This document shows, piece by piece, positions 8,417 to 16,196 of a stretch of 64,000 nucleotides of DNA. This DNA comes from CAIYRG01 sp964494505. GTDB lineage: Bacteria; Pseudomonadota; Alphaproteobacteria; Micropepsales; Micropepsaceae. How positions within the stretch are numbered: position 1 is the first letter of the stretch; each line of letters starts with the position of its first letter. Below the pieces are notes generated by a model. It was not told the origin of the DNA. It did not search any database and was given only the letters and a program-made list of their open reading frames with translations. The stretch spans positions 62,001 to 126,000 of the forward strand of contig CAZBRO010000004.1 in the NCBI GenBank assembly GCA_964494505.1, read 5' to 3'. Made by a program: the position numbers and the translations under genes.

Positions 8417-9694
8417 ATGACCGCCGAATTGCCGCCCGATACGCAGGCCGAGCCGCCCTGGCTGAGGGGGCTGCCGCGCGTGTTCCGGCATCGCAATTAC
8501 CGGCTGTTCTTCCTCGGCCAGGCGGTGACGCTCATGGGCACCTGGGTCCAGACGGTGGCGCTCTCCTGGCTGGTCTACCGGATGACGCATTCGGTTTTTC
8601 TGCTGGGATTCGTGTCCTTCGTCTCGCAGGCGCCGATCTTCTTCATCACGCCCTTTGCCGGCATGATCGCGGACCGCCACGACCGCCGCTCCGTCTTCAT
8701 CGTGACGCGCGCGCTCTGCATGATCCAGGCGGCCATTCTCACCGTGCTGACGCTCACCGGCAATATCGGGATCGAATCCATCATCGTGCTCGCTTTGGTG
8801 CTCGGCCTGATCACCGCGGTCGAAACGCCCGTCCGCCAATCCTTCACGGTCGACATGGTCGGCCGCGAGGATTTGCGCCACGCGATTGCCTTCAACGCGA
8901 TGATGTTCAATCTCGCGCGCACGGTCGGCCCGGCCATCGGAGGCCTGATCGTGGCCGCACTCGGCGAAGGCCTGTGCTTCCTCCTGAACACGGTCTCCTT
9001 CGCCGCCGTGCTGACGAGCCTCTTCTTGATGCGGACGAAAACGCGGAGCGCGCGGCCCACCACGCATGCGCTGGACGATCTGAAGCAGGGCTTCCAATAC
9101 GTCACGCGCCACCCGCACATACGGATGGTGCTGTTTCTTTCGGCAGTCTGCTCCTGCTTCGGAACGTCCTATCTCGCGCTGATGCCGGCCTTCACGCAGG
9201 ACGTCCTGCACCAGGGCGCCGATGTGCTGGGCTATCTCATCAGCGCCTTCGGCGTCGGCGCGATTTCCGGCGCCATCATGGTCTCGCGCCTGCCCGAGCG
9301 GCGTCTGGCGGTGATGCCGACCATCATGGCGGTGCTGCTCGGCGTGAGCCTGATTGCCTTCGCCACGACGAGTTCGCTGTGGCTGGCGTTGCTGCTGGTG
9401 GTGCCGACGGGTCTCGGCTATCTCGGCATCGCGGTGTCCAGCAACAGCCAGGTGCAGATCCTATCCGATGACGCGATGCTCGGCCGCGCGATGAGCTTCT
9501 ACGCCATGGGCGCGCTTGGAACGCCCCCCTTTGGCGCGCTCCTGCTCGGCTATGTGTCCGATCTCATCGGGGTCAGGCAGGCATTCGCGCTCTCGGGTGC
9601 GGTCTGTCTGATGGCCGCGGCGATCTCGCTGATGAGCCTCAGGCGGCGCGGCGTGGTGGATTTCGTCGCTTTGCGCGAGGCCGAGGAACCATGA
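8417..9694 (+). CDS. MFS exporter, MFS_3/EntS-like
   Basis: A 425-residue protein with about 12 hydrophobic segments. The start RNYRLFFLGQAVTLMGTWVQ, the loop DRHDRRSV after segment 2 and TPVRQSFTVDMVGRE are typical of the MFS_3 (enterobactin-exporter-like) drug/siderophore efflux group. ATG 8417 is preferred; an in-frame upstream extension adds a low-complexity tail. It lies 77 bases after the kinase, and its stop overlaps the start of the first glycosyltransferase (ATGA at 9691), so it is probably translated with the array. Its cargo is unknown. Confidence 0.85.
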   Translation: MTAELPPDTQAEPPWLRGLPRVFRHRNYRLFFLGQAVTLMGTWVQTVALSWLVYRMTHSVFLLGFVSFVSQAPIFFITPFAGMIADRHDRRSVFIVTRALCMIQAAILTVLTLTGNIGIESIIVLALVLGLITAVETPVRQSFTVDMVGREDLRHAIAFNAMMFNLARTVGPAIGGLIVAALGEGLCFLLNTVSFAAVLTSLFLMRTKTRSARPTTHALDDLKQGFQYVTRHPHIRMVLFLSAVCSCFGTSYLALMPAFTQDVLHQGADVLGYLISAFGVGAISGAIMVSRLPERRLAVMPTIMAVLLGVSLIAFATTSSLWLALLLVVPTGLGYLGIAVSSNSQVQILSDDAMLGRAMSFYAMGALGTPPFGALLLGYVSDLIGVRQAFALSGAVCLMAAAISLMSLRRRGVVDFVALREAEEP

Positions 9695-11904
9695 CGGCCG
9701 ATGCCGCGCTCGATATCCGCGACCGGCTGCGGACGGCGATCGCGGTGCATCAGCAGGGCCGGCTCGCGGAAGCCGAGCAGCTTTATCGCGATCTGCTGCG
9801 GCGCGCGCCCGAGCAATCCGATGCCCTGCATTTCCTCGGCGTGATCGAGACCCAACGGGGCCACAACGATGCCGGGCTCGCGCTGATGGATCGCGCCATT
9901 GCCGCCAATCCCCGCAATGTGGCAGCGCTCTACAACCGCGCCAATCTCTTGCGCGACCTTGGCAGGCACAAGGACGCGGTGGCCGGATATGACGCGGCGC
10001 TCGCGATCAGACCCGGCAATGCGCCGGCGCTGAACAATCGGGGCACCGCGCTGCAGATGCTTGGACGCTACGAGGATGCGGCCTCCAGTTACGAACGCGC
10101 GCTCGCGGTCAACCCCAATTATGCGGACGCCCATTCCAACCGCGGCAATGTTCTGGCGCTTCTCGGCCGTTTTGCGGACGCGCTCGCTTCCTATGACCGC
10201 GCGCTTGCGTCGGGGGCGGCGGGTCCCGAACTCGACAACAATCGCGCCTGCATGCTCATGCGCCTCAACCGGAACGACGAAGCGTGCATCGCTTTGGAAC
10301 GCGCCATCGCCGAATCGCCGGGCTATGTGGATGCGTTCAACAATCGCGCCCTTGCCGCGATGCAGCTCCGCCGATTCGAGCAGGCGCTTGGCGATTTCAC
10401 CCGGGCGCTGGAATTGAAGCCGGAACTGCCCGAAGCACTCTATGGACGCGCCTCCGCCCTCATCGAATTGAACCGTCACGACGAGGCGATTGCCGATTTC
10501 AATCGCCTGCTGAAACTGCAGCCCGATTATCCCTATGCGTTGGGGATGCTGGTCCATGCGCAAAAGACAGCTTGCGATTGGCGAGACGCGGCCGCGGAGA
10601 CCGCCATGCTGGACGCCGTCCGCGCAGGCAAGCGCGCCGTGACGCCGCTGGTGCTGCTCGCGGTATCGGATTCGAGCCAAGACAAGCGCCGCGCGGCCGA
10701 AATCGTGATCGCCGACAAATTTCCCGCACCCGCCACCCGCTTGTGGCGCGGCGAGCGCTACGGTCATTCGCGCATCCGCATCGCGTATCTCTCTGCCGAT
10801 TTCCGCACGCACCCGGTCGCCATGCTGATGGCGGGCGTGTTCGAGCATCACGACCGCGCGCGATTCGAGACCGTCGGCGTTTCCTATGGCCCCGACGATG
10901 CGAGCCCCATCCGTGCACGGCTGATGCGCGGCTTCGGCCGCTTCGTCGATGCGCGCGAAAAAAGCGATGCCGCAATCGCATCGCTGATCCGCGAGATGGA
11001 AGCGGACATCCTCGTCGATCTCACCGGCTTCACCGCGAGCACACGTCCCGCCATCCTCGCGTTGAGGCCCGCCCCCGTGCAGGTGAACTATCTCGGCTTC
11101 GCGGGAACGCTCGGCGCGGATTACGCCGATTACATCATTGCCGACAGAATCGTCATTCCCGAGGAACAGCAGCGCTTCTACACCGAGAAGGCCGTTTATC
11201 TTCCCGATTGCTACATGGCGCAGGATGCCACACGGATCATCGGCGAACCCATCCCAAGCAGAACCCAAGCGGGCCTGCCGGAAACCGGATTCGTGTTCGC
11301 CTCCTTCAACAACAGCTACAAATTTGCCGCGCCGGTCTTCGACATCTGGATGCGGTTGCTGCAAACAATCGATGACAGCGTGCTGTGGCTGCCGGCGTCG
11401 AACCCGGCCGCGATGCGCAATCTGAAACGCGAGGCGGAAGTGCGAGGCGTCTCTCCGGCGCGAATCGTCTTTGCCGCACATCTGCCGGATGCGCCGGCCC
11501 ATCTCGCGCGGCTGAAACTTGCGGACCTGTTCCTGGACACGCTTCCCTACAACGCCCACTCGACGGCCGCCGATGCCTTGTGGGCGGGGCTTCCTTTGCT
11601 CACCTGTGCGGGCGAAAGCTTCGCCAGCCGCGTCGCGGCGAGCCTGCTCCATGCCGCCGGTCTCCCCGAATTGGTGACGCACACTCTCTCCGAGTACGAA
11701 CAAACCGCACTTTCGCTCGCGCGCGATCCGGCCGCGCTCAATCGCATCCGGAGCAGGCTCGCCAAAAATCGCGATACCTCGCCCCTGTTCGACACCGCCC
11801 GTTTCACCCGCAATCTCGAAGCCGCGTACACGATCATGTGGCAGCGCGCCGAAAGCGGTGAGCCGCCCGCAAGTTTCACGGCCGCTGCGAGTACACACGC
11901 ATGA
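9691..11904 (+). CDS. TPR O-GlcNAc-transferase-like protein 1 (GT41/SPINDLY)
   Basis: A 737-residue protein. About eight 34-residue TPR units fill residues 10-285. A CDWRD linker follows, then the GT41 catalytic region with YLSADFRTH (His374, equivalent to the conserved histidine of OGT), PAPVQVNYLGFAGTLG, YTEKAVYLPD, FNNSYKF (Lys544, the UDP-contacting lysine) and LDTLPYNAHSTAADALWAG. The family adds GlcNAc, fucose or a related sugar to Ser/Thr of cytoplasmic proteins, including bacterial flagellins. It overlaps both the upstream MFS gene and the next paralogue by ATGA. It is the first of five tandem copies. Confidence 0.9.
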   Translation: MTADAALDIRDRLRTAIAVHQQGRLAEAEQLYRDLLRRAPEQSDALHFLGVIETQRGHNDAGLALMDRAIAANPRNVAALYNRANLLRDLGRHKDAVAGYDAALAIRPGNAPALNNRGTALQMLGRYEDAASSYERALAVNPNYADAHSNRGNVLALLGRFADALASYDRALASGAAGPELDNNRACMLMRLNRNDEACIALERAIAESPGYVDAFNNRALAAMQLRRFEQALGDFTRALELKPELPEALYGRASALIELNRHDEAIADFNRLLKLQPDYPYALGMLVHAQKTACDWRDAAAETAMLDAVRAGKRAVTPLVLLAVSDSSQDKRRAAEIVIADKFPAPATRLWRGERYGHSRIRIAYLSADFRTHPVAMLMAGVFEHHDRARFETVGVSYGPDDASPIRARLMRGFGRFVDAREKSDAAIASLIREMEADILVDLTGFTASTRPAILALRPAPVQVNYLGFAGTLGADYADYIIADRIVIPEEQQRFYTEKAVYLPDCYMAQDATRIIGEPIPSRTQAGLPETGFVFASFNNSYKFAAPVFDIWMRLLQTIDDSVLWLPASNPAAMRNLKREAEVRGVSPARIVFAAHLPDAPAHLARLKLADLFLDTLPYNAHSTAADALWAGLPLLTCAGESFASRVAASLLHAAGLPELVTHTLSEYEQTALSLARDPAALNRIRSRLAKNRDTSPLFDTARFTRNLEAAYTIMWQRAESGEPPASFTAAASTHA

Positions 11905-14093
11905 ACGAAGCCGTGCTACAGAGCGCTTGGCGCCTGCAACAGGCCGGCCGCCATGCCGATGCCGCCAAGCTTTATGCCGAGGTGCTGCGCTCGGACCCGC
12001 GCCAGTTCGACGCGCTGTACCAATTGGCGAACATCTATCTCGCGGGCGGCCACTTTGCGGATGCCGAGCGGCTTTATGCCGCCGCAGCCCGGGTCAATGC
12101 GGAATCGGCCGAGCTTTTCTACAACCGCGGCTGCGCGCTCCAGAACTTGGGACGAAACGAAGACGCCCTCGCCGCCTTTGCCCGCGCGCTCGCCATTCGC
12201 CCCGGCTACGCCGAGGCACGCAACAATCGCGGCGTGGTGCTGCTCGCGCTCGGGCGCCCGCTCGATGCGCTCCAATGTTTCGATCGCGTGCTCGCCGAGC
12301 GGCCGGACCTTTCCTTCGCGCACAACAACCGTTCGACCGCGCTGTTCGCGCTCAGGCATCCCGAAGAGGCCCTCGAAGCAGCCGGGCAAGCCTTGCGCGA
12401 CAATCCCCGCTTTGCCGACGCGCTCTGCAGCCAGGGGGCCGCACTCGTTGCGCTCGGGCGTCCGAAGGAAGCGCTGCAAAGCTTCGACCGCGCGCTGTTC
12501 GCCAACCCGAACTGCTTCAACGCTCTGGTGCATCGCGGCATCGCGCTTGCGGTGCTCAGCCGGCACGAGGAGGCCATTTCAAGTTACAACAATGCGCTGG
12601 CGCTGAAACCCGACAGCATCGAAACACTCTATAATCGCGCCACCTCCTATTGGTCATTGAAGCGCTTCGAGGAATCCGCCCGCGACTGCGAGCGAGTCCT
12701 GGCGCAGGACTCCCATTTCAAATATGCACGCGGCAATCTGGTTCTGAACCGGATGCAGTGCTGCGATTGGCGGGACGTGGCCGCCCACAAGGCGCGGATC
12801 GCCGCAGACCTGGACTCGGGCGTTCTGAGCCTGAATGCGCTCGCGAGCATCGCGATTTTCGATTCGCCCAAGGCGCTGCTGAAAGTTGCGCGCATCTGGA
12901 CCGCGCAGGAAGCCGCTCAATGGCCGGATTCGGTCTGGCGCGGCGAACGCTACCGGCACGAGCGCATCCGCGTCGCCTATGTCTCGGGCGACTTCCGCCA
13001 GCACGCCGTGTCGCTGCTTGCGGCGGGCGTATTCGAGCACCATGACCGGACGCAATTCGACACCTTCGGCATTTCGCTTGCGCCCGGAGACGGCACGCCG
13101 TTGCGGACCCGAATGGAAAATGCCTTCGGGCGCTTCATCGACGCGCACGACAAGCCGGACGCCGAGATCGCAAAGCTGATGCGCGAGCTCGAAATCGACA
13201 TCGCGGTCGACCTTATGGGCTACACGGAAGGCGCGCGAACCGCAATTTTCGCCCGCAGGCCCTCGGGGATTCAGGTCAATTGGCTCGGCTATCCCGGCAC
13301 CATGGGCGCACCCTACATGGACTACATCCTTGCCGACCGAACGGTGATACCGGAAGAGAACCGCGCCGATTTCTCAGAAACCGTGGCCTATCTCCCGCAT
13401 TGCTATTTGCCGAACGATTCGACGCGGGAGCTTGCCGCACCGCCGAGCCGCGGCGCTGCAGGCCTGCCGGAGAATGCGTTTGTCTTCGCGTGCTTCAACA
13501 ACCTCTTCAAAATCACGCCCGAGACGTTCGATTGCTGGATGCGGCTGCTTGGCGGGGTTGAGGGGAGCGTGCTCTGGCTGTCGCAACCCAACCCGAGCGC
13601 CATGCGCAATCTGAAGCGCGAAGCCGAAGCGCGGGGCGTTGCGGGCGAACGCATCCTGTTCGCGCCGTTCGTCGCGAGCCCCGGCGCGCATCTCGCCCGG
13701 CTTTCGCTGGCCGATCTGTTTCTCGACACGCTCCCCTATAACGCGCACGCGTCGGCTTGCGACGCGCTTTGGGCGGGCGTTCCGGCTCTCACGTTGAAGG
13801 GCGCAAGCTTCGCCGGGCGGGTGGGCGCGAGCCTTCTTTCCACGCTGGGCCTGCCCGAGTTGATCGCGCAAACGCCGGCGGAATATGAGGCAACCGCGCT
13901 TCGCCTCGCGTGCGATCCCGGCGCGCGCACGGCGTTGCGCGAAAAACTCGCGCGCAACCGGCTCACCCTGCCGCTGTTCGATACGGCCCGCTTTACCCGC
14001 GGCCTCGAAGCCGCCTATCGCACCATGTGGGAGCGCCACCAAAGCGGCGCGCCGCCCGCAAGCTTCGGCGTTCCCGAAGCCGCCGCGCCATGA
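11901..14093 (+). CDS. TPR O-GlcNAc-transferase-like protein 2 (GT41/SPINDLY)
   Basis: A 730-residue paralogue with eight TPR units (residues about 1-270), then CCDWRDVAA and the GT41 region: YVSGDFRQH (His368), PSGIQVNWLGYPGTMG, FNNLFKI (Lys537) and ADLFLDTLPYNAHASACDALWAG. The loop that in OGT reads HTT and contacts the UDP phosphates reads His616-Ala-Ser-Ala here, so both threonines are lost. The protein could have weaker or altered donor binding. Start and stop overlap the neighbouring paralogues by ATGA, so translation is coupled along the array. Confidence 0.9.
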   Translation: MNEAVLQSAWRLQQAGRHADAAKLYAEVLRSDPRQFDALYQLANIYLAGGHFADAERLYAAAARVNAESAELFYNRGCALQNLGRNEDALAAFARALAIRPGYAEARNNRGVVLLALGRPLDALQCFDRVLAERPDLSFAHNNRSTALFALRHPEEALEAAGQALRDNPRFADALCSQGAALVALGRPKEALQSFDRALFANPNCFNALVHRGIALAVLSRHEEAISSYNNALALKPDSIETLYNRATSYWSLKRFEESARDCERVLAQDSHFKYARGNLVLNRMQCCDWRDVAAHKARIAADLDSGVLSLNALASIAIFDSPKALLKVARIWTAQEAAQWPDSVWRGERYRHERIRVAYVSGDFRQHAVSLLAAGVFEHHDRTQFDTFGISLAPGDGTPLRTRMENAFGRFIDAHDKPDAEIAKLMRELEIDIAVDLMGYTEGARTAIFARRPSGIQVNWLGYPGTMGAPYMDYILADRTVIPEENRADFSETVAYLPHCYLPNDSTRELAAPPSRGAAGLPENAFVFACFNNLFKITPETFDCWMRLLGGVEGSVLWLSQPNPSAMRNLKREAEARGVAGERILFAPFVASPGAHLARLSLADLFLDTLPYNAHASACDALWAGVPALTLKGASFAGRVGASLLSTLGLPELIAQTPAEYEATALRLACDPGARTALREKLARNRLTLPLFDTARFTRGLEAAYRTMWERHQSGAPPASFGVPEAAAP

Positions 14094-16174
14094 GCGAAGC
14101 GCCGATCCAGACCGCGCTGATGCACCACCGGGCCGGGCGGCTCGACGATGCCGCGCGGCTCTATCGCAACGTGCTTCAGACCGAGCCGCAAAATGTGTGG
14201 GCGCAGTACCTTCTCGGGTCGCTGCATTTCCAGCGCCGCGAATTCGTGCAGGCACTGGCGCGCTTCGATCTTGCGCTGGCCGTCAAGCCTGGCCTCTTCG
14301 AGCCGCTCGCCGGGCGCGGGGCGGCCCTATCCAATCTCGGCCGGCACGATGAGGCGCTCGCGGCCTATGACGCCGTGCTCGCCGCGAACCCCGGCCACGC
14401 GCAAAGCTGGAGCAACCGCGGCAATGCGCTGCTGACGCTCGGCCGCGTCGAAGAGGCGGTCAGGAGCTACGACAAGGCGCTCGCGCTGATGCCGGATTTT
14501 GCCGATGGCTGGCGCAATCGTGGTTCCGCTTTGATGCAGCTCGGCCGCATCGAGGACGCGCTCGCGAGCTTCGACAAAGCGGTAGCCCTCAATCCCGGTT
14601 TCGCCGATGCCTGGGAGGATCGCGCAACGGCGCTGACCCAACTCGGCCGCCGGGGCGAAGCGGTCATCGCCTATGATCGCGCGCTCGCGCTCAAGCCCGG
14701 CAGCCCGGAGCTGTTCTACAACCGGGGCAACGCGCACGCGATCCTCGGTCATTATGCGCAAGCGGCCGCCGATTGCGAAGAGGTGCTGGCGCGCGACCCG
14801 GATTATCCCTATGCACGCGGTGTGCTGATCCACTCCAAGCTGCAGGCTTGCGATTGGACCGGACTGGAAGATCAGAGAGCGAAAGTCTCGGCCGCACTCG
14901 CGCAACGCAAGCGCGCCGTCTCGCCGTTCAATCTCAAGGCGCTGTCGGATTCCCCGGCTGAGCATCTCAGTGCCGCAGAGATCTGGACCGCGGATCAATG
15001 TCCGCCCGCGGCCAACCCGCTCGCGAGAGGCGCGCGCTATGCCCATGAGCGCATCCGGCTGGTCTATGTCTCGGGCGATTTCAACAACACCGCCGTCGGA
15101 AATCTGATGGCCGGCGTATTCGAGCGTCACGACCGCGCCCGCTTCGAAACCATCGCCGTCTCGTTCGGGCCGCTGGATCGCACACCGTCGCGGCTTCGCC
15201 TGGAAGCGGCGTTCGAACGTTTCGTCGATGTGCGCGCGCGAGGCGACGAGGACATTGCGCGTCTCATCCGCGGCATGGAAGCCGACATCGCGGTCGATCT
15301 TATGGGCTTCACCGGCCAATGCCGGAGCGCCATCTTCGCGTGGCGCCCGGCGCCGCTGCAGGTGAACTATCTGGGCTTTCCTGGAACCATGGGCGCCCCC
15401 TACATGGATTACCTGATCGCCGATCCGACGCTCATCCCGGAAGAGCAGCAACGCCATTACGCCGAGAAGATCGCCTACCTGCCGCATTGCTATCTGCCGG
15501 GCGACCGCTCGCGCGCGATTGCAGATGCGCCCTCCCGCGCCTCCGCCGGTTTGCCGGAAACCGGCTTCGTCTTCGCCTCTTTCAACAACAGCTACAAGTT
15601 CAATGCCGCGATGTTCGACATCTGGATGCGCCTGCTGCGCGAGGTTAAGGGAAGCGTGCTGTGGCTTCCGGCCAACAACGCCGAAGCCCGGCGCAACCTG
15701 GCGCGCGAAGCGGAAAAACACGGGCTGCCGGCGGAGCGCATTGTCTTCGCGCCGCCCATCCCCGCCGCCGATGCCTATCTGGCACGGCTTTCGCTGGCCG
15801 ATCTGTTTCTGGACACCGCGCCCTACAACGCGCACTCGACCGCCATGGATGCGCTGTGGGCGGGCCTGCCGTTGCTGACCCTCATCGGCAACAGCTTCGC
15901 CAGCCGGGTTGCTGCGAGCGCGCTCAAGGCCGTGAACTTGCCCGAGCTGATCGCCCAGACGCCCGAACAATACGAAGCCATGGCGCTCAAACTCGCGCGC
16001 GATGCCGCGTCGCTGGCGCAAATCCGCGCCCGGCTCCGCGAAGCCCGGACGACGGCGCCCCTGTTCGATGCCCACACCTTCACGCGCGATCTGGAGTCCG
16101 CTTTCGAGACCATGTGGGCGCGCCACCGGGAGGGCGCTCCGCCGGTGAGCTTTGCTGTCGCAAGGCCGCGCTAA
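14090..16174 (+). CDS. TPR O-GlcNAc-transferase-like protein 3 (GT41), catalytic-His position is Thr
   Basis: A 694-residue paralogue with seven TPR units (about 1-240), an ACDWTG linker and a GT41 region. PAPLQVNYLGFPGTMG, FNNSYKF (Lys503) and LDTAPYNAHSTAMDALWAG are conserved. The motif that reads DFxxH in the other four copies is DFNNT here, putting Thr334 where OGT has its conserved histidine. ATG 14090 overlaps the previous stop; a longer upstream frame is shadow sequence. It may be a catalytically altered or adaptor-like copy. The protein is otherwise intact, so it is not a decaying pseudogene. Confidence 0.9.
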   Translation: MSEAPIQTALMHHRAGRLDDAARLYRNVLQTEPQNVWAQYLLGSLHFQRREFVQALARFDLALAVKPGLFEPLAGRGAALSNLGRHDEALAAYDAVLAANPGHAQSWSNRGNALLTLGRVEEAVRSYDKALALMPDFADGWRNRGSALMQLGRIEDALASFDKAVALNPGFADAWEDRATALTQLGRRGEAVIAYDRALALKPGSPELFYNRGNAHAILGHYAQAAADCEEVLARDPDYPYARGVLIHSKLQACDWTGLEDQRAKVSAALAQRKRAVSPFNLKALSDSPAEHLSAAEIWTADQCPPAANPLARGARYAHERIRLVYVSGDFNNTAVGNLMAGVFERHDRARFETIAVSFGPLDRTPSRLRLEAAFERFVDVRARGDEDIARLIRGMEADIAVDLMGFTGQCRSAIFAWRPAPLQVNYLGFPGTMGAPYMDYLIADPTLIPEEQQRHYAEKIAYLPHCYLPGDRSRAIADAPSRASAGLPETGFVFASFNNSYKFNAAMFDIWMRLLREVKGSVLWLPANNAEARRNLAREAEKHGLPAERIVFAPPIPAADAYLARLSLADLFLDTAPYNAHSTAMDALWAGLPLLTLIGNSFASRVAASALKAVNLPELIAQTPEQYEAMALKLARDAASLAQIRARLREARTTAPLFDAHTFTRDLESAFETMWARHREGAPPVSFAVARPR

Positions 16175-16196
16175 TTATGCTTCGATTGCCGCACAC

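Noticed and set aside
9550..11898. A 782-codon minus-strand frame opposite the first glycosyltransferase
   Set aside because: It is the mirror of a TPR-GT41 gene with full motifs. The translation is Arg- and Gly-rich without any domain.
14327..16126. A 599-codon minus-strand frame opposite the third glycosyltransferase
   Set aside because: Shadow of the real coding strand; no conserved motif.
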